Assembly (NCBI RefSeq): GCF_003259675.1
Contig: NZ_PZJG01000008.1
Span: forward strand, 41,826 to 105,825
Reading direction: 5' to 3'
Origin: Macrococcoides bohemicum
GTDB lineage: Bacteria > Bacillota > Bacilli > Staphylococcales > Staphylococcaceae
Length of the DNA: 64,000 nt
In this document: piece by piece, positions 53,131 through 60,924 of the stretch
Layout: every line of letters begins with the position of its first letter
Numbering within the stretch: position 1 is the stretch's first letter
Program-made: the position numbers and the translations under genes
The notes under the pieces: model-generated
The model's input: only the letters and a program-made list of their open reading frames with translations
What the model was told of the DNA's origin: nothing
Databases searched by the model: none

Positions 53131-53694
53131 ATGAAAGAAATACATGATATTGTTGCGCATAACTTAAAGATGTATCGGACTGATAATGGGTTAACTTTAG
53201 ATAATGTATCGCGACGTACAGGAGTTTCAAAGACAATGCTTTCGCAAATTGAGCGAGGAGATTCTATCCCATCAATTACGACGGTGTGGAAAATAGCGAA
53301 TGGCTTGAAGATAAGTTTCACATCATTAATCAAGTCTCCTAATCAAAAAGTAGATATAAAGAAAAAGTCAGGATTAATGGAGATGACCGGAGATGATGGA
53401 AGATATCGTTTATACCCGTTCTATCCATTTGAAAGCGGACACCCATTTGAAATGTATCAGTTTGAAATTGAGCCAGGTGGGGTATTCGCAGCAGAAGCCC
53501 ATCAACCCGGTGCTGAAGAATATATTATGATCTATGATGGCATGCTCAATCTGAAAGTACAGAATGAAGATTATCAAATTGGAAGTGACATGTCGATTCG
53601 CTTTGATGCGGATGTCCCTCATGTGTATACCAATATTGGTGATGGTATTGTTCGTGGTACAATGACTATTTATTATTCGGAGCAAATGCTATGA
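53131..53694 (+). CDS. XRE-family regulator with cupin domain
   Basis: This 187-residue regulator has an N-terminal HTH (DNGLTLDNVSRRTGVSKTMLSQIERGDSIP, residues ~17-46) and a C-terminal cupin with HQPGAEEYIMIYDG and a second His in ADVPHVYTN. Such proteins sense a small ligand and control a neighbouring transporter or catabolic gene. ATG 53131 has AGGTGAAGGTG upstream. Its stop overlaps the next gene (ATGA), so it very likely regulates that exporter. Confidence 0.88.
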   Translation: MKEIHDIVAHNLKMYRTDNGLTLDNVSRRTGVSKTMLSQIERGDSIPSITTVWKIANGLKISFTSLIKSPNQKVDIKKKSGLMEMTGDDGRYRLYPFYPFESGHPFEMYQFEIEPGGVFAAEAHQPGAEEYIMIYDGMLNLKVQNEDYQIGSDMSIRFDADVPHVYTNIGDGIVRGTMTIYYSEQML

Positions 53695-54662
53695 AAAGGC
53701 ATGGAGTTATCTTATGTAGTATCATCGCAGTCATTGCGACACTACTCGGACAATTGTTTCCGATTATCGGTGGTATTATCTTTAGTATTATTCTTGGCAT
53801 CATCATCAGCAATGCAATAAAGCTACCTGATAAATATCAACCAGGTATTAAATTCGCTTCCAAGAAAATATTACAGTATGCCATCATTGTAATGGGATTT
53901 ACGCTTAATTTAAGAGTGGTGATAGAAATGGGATTATCATCATTACCTATTACATTAACGACGATAACAGCAGCGTTACTCACGAGCATATGGTTAGGGA
54001 AAGTTATGAACATCGGAGAAAATATTAGAACATTAATCGGTGTGGGGACAGCCATTTGTGGTGGCTCTGCAATCGCAGCAGCAAGTCCGATTGTGGATGC
54101 AAAAGAAGATGAAGTGGCATTTTCATTATCGACGATCTTTCTATTTAATATTATTGCGGTGTTCATCTTCCCGGTTATTGGACATACAATTGGCTTAAGT
54201 GATATTGGATTCGGTCATTTTGCGGGCACAGCGATTAATGATACGAGCAGCGTCGTTGCAGCTGGATATGCCTATTCTGAAACAGCCGGGGACACCGCAA
54301 CAATCGTTAAACTTGTTAGAGCGCTGATGATTATACCGGTCTGTCTCATACTAGTAATGATACAACTTAAGAAAAGCGAGAAGAAAGCATTTAGTATTAA
54401 AAAAGTATTCCCGTGGTTTATTCTATATTTCTTTCTGGCAAGTGTAGTGACTTCAATTATTAATTTGCCTGAAGCAATAATTTCGTATATAAAAATGCTA
54501 TCAACCTTTATGATCAGTATTGCGATGGCAGGCATCGGGTTATCGGTGAGTATCAGACAATTTAGAACAATCGGAATAAAGCCGGTATTATTAGGTGCAA
54601 GTGTATGGTTTGTTGTGGCCTGTATAAGTCTAATAATGCAATGGCTATTACACATTTGGTAG
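53691..54662 (+). CDS. YeiH/UPF0324 family putative sulfate/sulfite exporter
   Basis: This 323-residue membrane protein has about ten helices. The family features GTAICGGSAIAAASPIVDAKEDEVAFS and HFAGTAINDTSSVVAAGYAYSE are present. YeiH-type proteins are predicted anion (sulfite/sulfate) exporters; this is not proven here. It is coupled to the XRE-cupin regulator and followed 10 bp later by a 25-codon membrane peptide. Confidence 0.86.
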   Translation: MKRHGVILCSIIAVIATLLGQLFPIIGGIIFSIILGIIISNAIKLPDKYQPGIKFASKKILQYAIIVMGFTLNLRVVIEMGLSSLPITLTTITAALLTSIWLGKVMNIGENIRTLIGVGTAICGGSAIAAASPIVDAKEDEVAFSLSTIFLFNIIAVFIFPVIGHTIGLSDIGFGHFAGTAINDTSSVVAAGYAYSETAGDTATIVKLVRALMIIPVCLILVMIQLKKSEKKAFSIKKVFPWFILYFFLASVVTSIINLPEAIISYIKMLSTFMISIAMAGIGLSVSIRQFRTIGIKPVLLGASVWFVVACISLIMQWLLHIW

Positions 54663-54672
54663 GAGTGTTGAG

Positions 54673-54750
54673 ATGATCAGGAAATTTATTTTGTCGTTTA
54701 TAGCTGGATTAATTGTGCTACTTTTACGAAGTGATAAGAAAGCAGAATAA
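54673..54750 (+). CDS. 25-residue membrane peptide ORF
   Basis: A 25-codon frame (MIRKFILSFIAG, ending KKAE) starts at an ATG with a near-ideal AGGAGTG ribosome site and ends just before a terminator. It is one hydrophobic helix with basic ends. Its place at the end of the exporter operon suggests a small accessory membrane peptide. Confidence 0.55.
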   Translation: MIRKFILSFIAGLIVLLLRSDKKAE

Positions 54751-54755
54751 CTATT

Positions 54756-54777
54756 AAGAGTCCTGTAAAGGGCTCTT
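54756..54777 (+). terminator. Terminator of the exporter operon
   Basis: AAGAGTCC pairs with GGGCTCTT (one G.T) and is followed by TTTT. Confidence 0.85.
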
Positions 54778-54893
54778 TTTTACGCATATACTTCAGTAAT
54801 CAGTTTAAAACAATTAATTTAATATAAAACGCTATCATACCCATAAAATCTTTACTATAATAAAGTTAACTGAGCAAACAGGGGGAAATATTT

Positions 54894-56372
54894 GTGAACT
54901 ACTTTTGGTTGAATTGTGGATACAATAGATTTAATCACTTCGAAGATTTAATGGGACAAGTTTCAGTGTTCGATTCCACAGTACACTTTAACCCAAATGA
55001 AGGATATACAGCATTTAAACGCGCTATGCCGGGAGATAAAGTAATCTTCTATCAAGTGCAGAATAAAATAGGGATTCTTGGAGCAGGTTCTGTCTTTAAA
55101 GTGGAAGAGCCGAGACGTGGTCAAATTAAAATCCATTTTAAATATGATGAAAAGCTTGCACCATTTACGAAGGAATATCTTATTCGGGATGAAGCGCTTA
55201 AACAAACGATTAACGGCATGAAAGAGCAACTGCTCAATCCATTATCTGAAGAAGAGTATGACAAGTTGCTACGCGTTGGTCGAAATGAAGAAAAGATTAA
55301 TCGCTATTTTCTAATGAAAGAAGATATAGATTTTAAAGCCGACGAAACGTATACGATTTATGTATGTAATATTAATGGTGTTAACAGAAATGGATTTAAA
55401 CATTACGGGCAGATGCAGCCAGAGGATAAGGTAATTATTTATAAGACAGCACCTGAACGTGGTATTTACGGAACTGCTAGCGTAATAGAAGGAATGCAAC
55501 AAAATCAACCGATTCCAGGAAGAACTGACAGCACAGCAGTAAAGATAAAATATATAGAAGACATTACGCCACGTACCATCTATGAACTAGACCGTGAACC
55601 ACAATTACGTGCGCAATATTTCTTACATGAGAAGTGGAATGAGTCGATTACTGAGATAACTCGTATACAATATGAAGCGTTCCTCAATCCATCTGAAGAA
55701 ACACCGCCTATCTCAACTTCTATACAGCAAACGATTGAAGCAGCAAGCTACTCAGCGAAGAAAAATATGCACAGTGCACATAAGCAAGCACAAGCAAGTG
55801 ATATGTTAAGTCCGATACACGGATTAAATAAACCACGAAATAATACCCAGCAAGCATTACCGAATGAAACAAATAAATTGTATACACCATCAGAACCGTG
55901 GAAGATGATATACGTATTTAGCTTACCAGAACATTTTAATGGGATAGCAACTGCTATTAAGTATTTGCAGCTAAAACGGTCACAACTCAAAGTTTTTACT
56001 GCAGGAAATGATTGGACGATTGGTAATTTATATGGACAATACGTTAAAGAAGAAGAATATACAGTGCTTCACCAAGGTATTATTACTGAAGCGCTATCAA
56101 GTGCTGTGCAATGCGATTTATTAATAGAAGATTTTGATCAAATAAGTGCAGGACAACTGAAACCATTAATTCACGCTGCGCAAGGTGAACATGTGTCGTT
56201 ACCGATTATGACAGAACTTACACGCGCGACATTAGGGCAGTCAGAAGCGGCAACGTATCAATTGCATAAAGACTTTAAAATCGTTGCAATTACAACGCAA
56301 TCAATAGAAGCATTTAAAGCGCAGTATCCAATTTATATGCACCCATATATGAAATTTTATGCATATAATTAA
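54894..56372 (+). CDS. Tandem EVE-domain protein with P-loop-like tail
   Basis: This 492-residue protein starts at GTG 54894 after GGGGGAAA. Residues 1-126 form one EVE (PUA-like) domain (FWLNCGY near the start, PGDKVIFYQ at 46-54). Residues ~138-264 form a second (YTIYVCNING, PEDKVIIYK at 176-184). EVE domains read modified bases in DNA or RNA and often accompany McrB-type GTPases or other defence effectors. A low-complexity linker (268-330) leads to a domain of about 160 residues with a Walker-B-like CDLLIEDFDQ (407-416) and a sensor-like FKIVAITTQS, but no Walker A. It stands alone with its own promoter region. Confidence 0.75.
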   Translation: MNYFWLNCGYNRFNHFEDLMGQVSVFDSTVHFNPNEGYTAFKRAMPGDKVIFYQVQNKIGILGAGSVFKVEEPRRGQIKIHFKYDEKLAPFTKEYLIRDEALKQTINGMKEQLLNPLSEEEYDKLLRVGRNEEKINRYFLMKEDIDFKADETYTIYVCNINGVNRNGFKHYGQMQPEDKVIIYKTAPERGIYGTASVIEGMQQNQPIPGRTDSTAVKIKYIEDITPRTIYELDREPQLRAQYFLHEKWNESITEITRIQYEAFLNPSEETPPISTSIQQTIEAASYSAKKNMHSAHKQAQASDMLSPIHGLNKPRNNTQQALPNETNKLYTPSEPWKMIYVFSLPEHFNGIATAIKYLQLKRSQLKVFTAGNDWTIGNLYGQYVKEEEYTVLHQGIITEALSSAVQCDLLIEDFDQISAGQLKPLIHAAQGEHVSLPIMTELTRATLGQSEAATYQLHKDFKIVAITTQSIEAFKAQYPIYMHPYMKFYAYN

Positions 56373-56460
56373 TAATTAAATATAATTAAATATGACAAAA
56401 CAATTTTTATTTATTAAAATAATATATATTAACAAAATTATTTTATGAAAAGTGGATAAG

Positions 56461-58038
56461 ATGAAAACAATTGATGAAAAGTTGTTGTTACTGTATAAAT
56501 ATTTGGAAGAACATGATTTCTTAAGAGAAGAAGTTGCAGAGTACATTGAGATTACACCGAGGCAGTTATCACGACTTATTAATCAGTGGCAGGACGAAGG
56601 AATAATAGAATATATCGGTGGCATTGGCCGAGGCAATTATTCAACGATAATATTCAACGTTGATATCGAACAACAAGTTATAATGGATATCATTTCCAAC
56701 TTAAATGATTATTCTATTGAAGAAATAACACATATATTGTCACTCCCTTTAAATGAATCTTCTAAGAGGCTTATTGAAGGTTTGTTTAACAATGCTATTC
56801 ATGCAGAGAATACGCAAATGTCACCACTTAAAGAGCAAAAAGGCACAGTAACGATGGATTATATTTATCGGCTTCCAGAGAACTTAAATCCACTCCAACA
56901 AACAGACATAGCTTTAGATACGCTTTTGTATAATACAATGGATCGATTATATACAATTTCAAATGACATGACGTTTACATCCAAACTTGTTCAATATGAA
57001 GTGGTTGATGAAAATAGTATTACTTTATATTTATATCAGGATATTACGTTTTCTAATGGGAAGAATTTGTTGGCAGTTGATGTTGTAAATTGTTTAGAGA
57101 CATTAATTAATCATGAGTGGCATAAAGAAAACTTAGACTACATTTATAAAATTGAATTAGTTGATTTATTTGCATTAAAAATCTATTTTGATGCTGACTT
57201 AGACAAATTGAAGTTTGATTTATCGAGCACTTTTTCAAGCATTTATATTCAGGAATTTGATGCTTTTATTGGTACAAACACATACTATATAGCATCAATA
57301 AAGGATAGTTATATTCAATTAACAGCACGCCAAACATCTCATCATGCTTTACCTGAAATTAACGATGTTTTTTTAATGAAAAGTTACGCAAGTTATGAAA
57401 GCTTTATTAAAGATAAACATTGTGAAGAAGTTGATAAATATGCGAAGATGACAAAATTTGTAATGATGAATCCTTGCTTTACTCAATTAGATTTACAAGA
57501 AAGACGGGTTCTTTTGCATTACATAAAAAAACATTACTACCAAGATTATGAAGATCTAACATTAGAGCAATATTCGATAACTAAGAAATCAATTGTTATG
57601 GGGATACCTGACTTAACAAGGCATAAAGTAATACCACTTTATCAGTACCTTAAAGCAGTTGGATTTAACATAGCATCTGTAGAGTTGCCCTTTGATTATT
57701 TTATTGGTCAGAATAACAAAGAAATACAATGTGATTTTGTAATATTAGGTCATACTTACAGAGAAGAAACATATTTTTATAAACTGATGAACTATACGCA
57801 TATGAGACAATGGTTTGATTGTTTACCGGAAATGAGAATGTTAAAAAAAGAATACCTTGTAAAACCACTTAATAAATGGAAAAAACTAGAACAAGGTTAC
57901 TCAGACTTCTTAACAAATAATGCTTATTTCATGATTACAAAACAGAAGAGAAGAAAGTTTATCGTTTTGAAGGGTCAGAAAAATGTTAAATTTAACAATG
58001 ATGGTATAATTATATTCGGAGATATACTCGTAAGATAA
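56461..58038 (+). CDS. SgrR-type regulator (HTH plus solute-binding domain), copy 1
   Basis: This 525-residue protein has an N-terminal winged-HTH (residues ~15-65, ITPRQLSRLINQWQDEGIIEYIGGIGRG) fused to a family 5 extracytoplasmic solute-binding fold without a signal peptide (YRLPENLNPLQQTDIALDT, then YLYQDITFSNGKNLLAVDVV). SgrR proteins sense a sugar phosphate or peptide in the cytoplasm and control transporter genes. The ligand here is unknown. A second, diverged copy follows after a 120-bp gap. Confidence 0.85.
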   Translation: MKTIDEKLLLLYKYLEEHDFLREEVAEYIEITPRQLSRLINQWQDEGIIEYIGGIGRGNYSTIIFNVDIEQQVIMDIISNLNDYSIEEITHILSLPLNESSKRLIEGLFNNAIHAENTQMSPLKEQKGTVTMDYIYRLPENLNPLQQTDIALDTLLYNTMDRLYTISNDMTFTSKLVQYEVVDENSITLYLYQDITFSNGKNLLAVDVVNCLETLINHEWHKENLDYIYKIELVDLFALKIYFDADLDKLKFDLSSTFSSIYIQEFDAFIGTNTYYIASIKDSYIQLTARQTSHHALPEINDVFLMKSYASYESFIKDKHCEEVDKYAKMTKFVMMNPCFTQLDLQERRVLLHYIKKHYYQDYEDLTLEQYSITKKSIVMGIPDLTRHKVIPLYQYLKAVGFNIASVELPFDYFIGQNNKEIQCDFVILGHTYREETYFYKLMNYTHMRQWFDCLPEMRMLKKEYLVKPLNKWKKLEQGYSDFLTNNAYFMITKQKRRKFIVLKGQKNVKFNNDGIIIFGDILVR

Positions 58039-58158
58039 GTGTAAAAGGGGCAATTTTAAAATATCTCTTATTAATTTGTATAATAATGTTTATTATAAAA
58101 TTAAAAAAATAAATTTATTTAAAAATTTAAATTTTTATAACTTTGTAGGAAGTAGCAT

Positions 58159-59751
58159 GTGATTAAAATGGATAAAAGATTATTATATTTAGAAAAATAT
58201 ATCACCGATAATATAGAAGATGTTACTTTGGCAGAATACTTAAATATATCAAATCGACAATTATCAAGACTATTAAAGCAATGGGCAGATGAAGGCTATA
58301 TTAAATATACACCGGCTGTAGGTAGAGGTCGAAAAGCTGAAATAACATTTATTACTGACGTCGAAAAAGAATTGTTCTACTATGCGATGAAACACCATAA
58401 AAATATGACACTCCAGGAAATCAATGATTTTCTGGAGTTGCCGTGGGATGATGAATCGAAAGAAGTTATTGTTAAAAAGTTGAAAGAAAGTTTTAAACAA
58501 GAAGATAGTAGTGGTAATATGGTTGTCGATTTCGTGTATTCAATTCCCTATACAATACACCCACATATCTCTCAAGATATAATCAGCTTCCAAGTGATTA
58601 CGCAGACCAATAATACGTTATATAAACTTGATAAGGATAACAAAATCCTAAATGAAATCGTAAAGTACGATGAGTGGAAAGAACAAACACTTCATATATA
58701 CTTACATAAAGATATTTACTTCAATGACAAGACTAAACTAACAGCACAACATGTGTATGACTCACTTTATGCCTTGATGTTTGACTCAAATTATCGTATT
58801 TATTTTGGCAACGTGAACAAAATAACAATCATTGATAAGTACTATTTAACGATTGAACTATGTGAGAGAACAGATCATGTTAAGTATTTGCTTGCCGAGC
58901 CATTTGCATCAATCTTTAAAGTGAAAAATGGGGAACTTCAAGGTACTGGCCCCTACTATTTGTCTTTTAAAGATGAAAATGAAATTAAACTGTCACTAAA
59001 TCCTTACTACAAACGTGTCGTTCTAATCGAGGAAATACTATTGATTAAAAACCGTAAACGTTTTCTGGAATATATATCATCCAATAAATATGACAAATCA
59101 CTATCTAAAAGAGTCTATATAGGTAACGATATGCTCGTCTTTAATCCGAATACGACATTCTCTTTAGAAGAACGACATGTCATTATTGAAGCGATGTTAT
59201 ACGTTCTATATGAAGATAACATCAATAACTGGAAGAATTTTAATTGGCTGCTTGATGAACCACAGAGCAGAGGAGATATTTCTAACATTTCCAGACCTGT
59301 ACGAATGTTAGTCGATCAATACAACGCTGAAATCATGGAAAAGGTGAGAGACGAACTAAATAAAACAGGTTATTATATAGAGCTTATATATACAGAACAT
59401 CACAATTATTTAAGCACAAGCTTGAAAGAATATGATGTTGATATTGTGTGGATGTCAGAAGCATATAATCAGAAACAACCATTTATGCTTTACGATTTAC
59501 TATTACATTGTAAATTTAAAGATTGGTATATCGATGATCCAAATTGTATAGAATTTATTAAAAATTATAGATATGAAAATTTTGATCAGCTTGAAAATAT
59601 CGCAAAAACAATTCTACAATCTTTTGAAGATAGATATTTATTTGCAAATGTACTATTAAAGCAGAAAGTCTTCTTCTATCCTTCTGTTGTAAAGTATGTA
59701 GATGAAGATAAATATGGTTATCTTGATTTTGGTAATGCAATATTAAAATAA
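58159..59751 (+). CDS. SgrR-type regulator, copy 2
   Basis: This 530-residue paralogue of the previous gene has the same layout: an HTH (ISNRQLSRLLKQWADEGYIKYTPAVGRG) and a solute-binding family 5 domain (YSIPYTIHPHISQDII, then HIYLHKDIYFNDKTKLTAQHVYDSL, then PLLAEPFASIF-like region). The HTH helix is nearly identical in the two copies (RQLSRL then QW and DEG), while the ligand domains have diverged. This suggests the same operator with different ligands. It starts at GTG 58159 after AGGAAG; an ATG three codons later is possible. Confidence 0.84.
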   Translation: MIKMDKRLLYLEKYITDNIEDVTLAEYLNISNRQLSRLLKQWADEGYIKYTPAVGRGRKAEITFITDVEKELFYYAMKHHKNMTLQEINDFLELPWDDESKEVIVKKLKESFKQEDSSGNMVVDFVYSIPYTIHPHISQDIISFQVITQTNNTLYKLDKDNKILNEIVKYDEWKEQTLHIYLHKDIYFNDKTKLTAQHVYDSLYALMFDSNYRIYFGNVNKITIIDKYYLTIELCERTDHVKYLLAEPFASIFKVKNGELQGTGPYYLSFKDENEIKLSLNPYYKRVVLIEEILLIKNRKRFLEYISSNKYDKSLSKRVYIGNDMLVFNPNTTFSLEERHVIIEAMLYVLYEDNINNWKNFNWLLDEPQSRGDISNISRPVRMLVDQYNAEIMEKVRDELNKTGYYIELIYTEHHNYLSTSLKEYDVDIVWMSEAYNQKQPFMLYDLLLHCKFKDWYIDDPNCIEFIKNYRYENFDQLENIAKTILQSFEDRYLFANVLLKQKVFFYPSVVKYVDEDKYGYLDFGNAILK

Positions 59752-59883
59752 AAACATATGTGAGTTCACAAAAATGTCGCAATTAAACAGTATATATTAG
59801 TATATCAATCAGGAACTAAGCTAAATGAATAAATCGTTAATTTGTAAAATTAAGCTAGACAACTAAAAAGCCTTCTGTGCTAA

Positions 59884-60078
59884 TGTAGTGAACCCAAAAG
59901 TTGAACTTTTTATTATGCTACTTTTATTAAAGCAAGATTTCTGTATTCTACAGGAGTCTTGCTTTTTAATTTTCACTTCTTTCTTACGAAATTATAATAT
60001 TCTATATACTTATTAATTTCATTTGCTAATTCATCGTATGATTCAAATGTCTCACCATAAAACATTTCTTGCTTTAAG
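59884..60078 (-). mobile_element. IS3-family element remnant (transposase C-terminus and end)
   Basis: On the minus strand the last ~55 residues of an IS3-type transposase are readable (LKQEMFYGETFESYDELANE, then INKYIEYYNFVRKK, then SKTPVEYRNLALI). A stop interrupts them after VRKK. The IS end (TGTAGTGAACCCAAAAGTTG) begins at 59884. The rest of the element is gone; the coding match stops abruptly at 60078, where sequence of another IS family begins. Confidence 0.85.
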
Positions 60079-60569
60079 ATCTATGCATTTCTTAGAAGAT
60101 AGTATTAATATTTGTTTCCTGGATAACAGTGGTGTTGGTAAAACACACTTGGCAATCTCATTAGGAAATAGAAGCATGTAAACAAAATATAAAGACTAGA
60201 TTCTATACCTTTAAAGATTTAATAGACTTATTAACTGACTCAGATTACAAAGGAATCATCAATAAAACATTAAGGTAATTAAATAGAATAGAGTTACTTA
60301 TCATTGATGAAATTGGCTATACTCCCATCACTTAAAAACGAGCGGATTTATTTTATCAGTTAATGTCACTAAGATACGAAATGAAATCAACAATAATTAC
60401 GACTAATATTCCCTTTTCTGGCTGGGGTGAGCAATTCAGTAATAAAATCGTATCAGCAGCTATAATTGATTGATTAATTCACCATTCTAAAGTATTTAAA
60501 ATTACCGGGGAATCATATCAATTAAAAGATTATAAAAACGAAAAATCCTTAAATATACGACATTCATAA
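60079..60569 (+). pseudogene. istB: Decayed istB helper ATPase
   Basis: The frame matches IstB: MHFLEDSINICFLDNSGVGKTHLAISLG with Walker A GVGKTH, then after a one-base shift KQNIKTRFYTFKDLIDLLTDSDYK, Walker B IELLIIDEIGYTPI, YQLMSLRYEMKSTIITTN and the C-terminal FKITGESYQLKDY. It has one frameshift near 60170 and in-frame stops after TLR, after PIT and after AIID. The N-terminal part is missing. Confidence 0.88.
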
Positions 60570-60624
60570 ATCGCTAAAAAACGACATTTTCAAACCGCCA
60601 TAAAACTATATTCATAAACCGCTA
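60079..60624 (+). mobile_element. IS21-family element remnant
   Basis: It contains a decayed istB gene and the right-end repeat array of an IS21-type element. The istA transposase and the left end are missing, so it cannot move by itself. Three related 13-14 bp blocks at 60563, 60587 and 60611 (consensus TTCATAAACCGCTA), spaced exactly 24 bp, look like the multiple terminal transposase-binding sites of IS21 ends. Confidence 0.8.
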
Positions 60625-60660
60625 TTGATATAAAGCGATTCGTCGTTTTAAAAAACTAAA

Positions 60661-60690
60661 AGAAGACATTTATCAGTAAAATGTCTCTTT
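60661..60690 (+). terminator. Hairpin upstream of the adhesin gene
   Basis: AGACATTT pairs with AAATGTCT and is followed by CTTTTAA. It lies between the IS remnants and the adhesin promoter region (60700-60924), which is AT-rich with no clear operator. Confidence 0.6.
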
Positions 60691-60924
60691 TAAAAAAAGT
60701 TTATATCATTTAAGATATATAACAGAAATTAATTTAATATCTATATATACTAAGGGGAATATATTCACTTTTTACACCATTGTAATAATAAGTTCTTTAG
60801 TGGTTTTTATTTATTATTAATAATAAATAAAAAAGTTTTAGCTATAAAAATAATTAAATAATATAGTATGGATTTAAATTTTGTTATTTAAAATTCTGTA
60901 AATTTAAAATTTAAGAGGTGGCAT

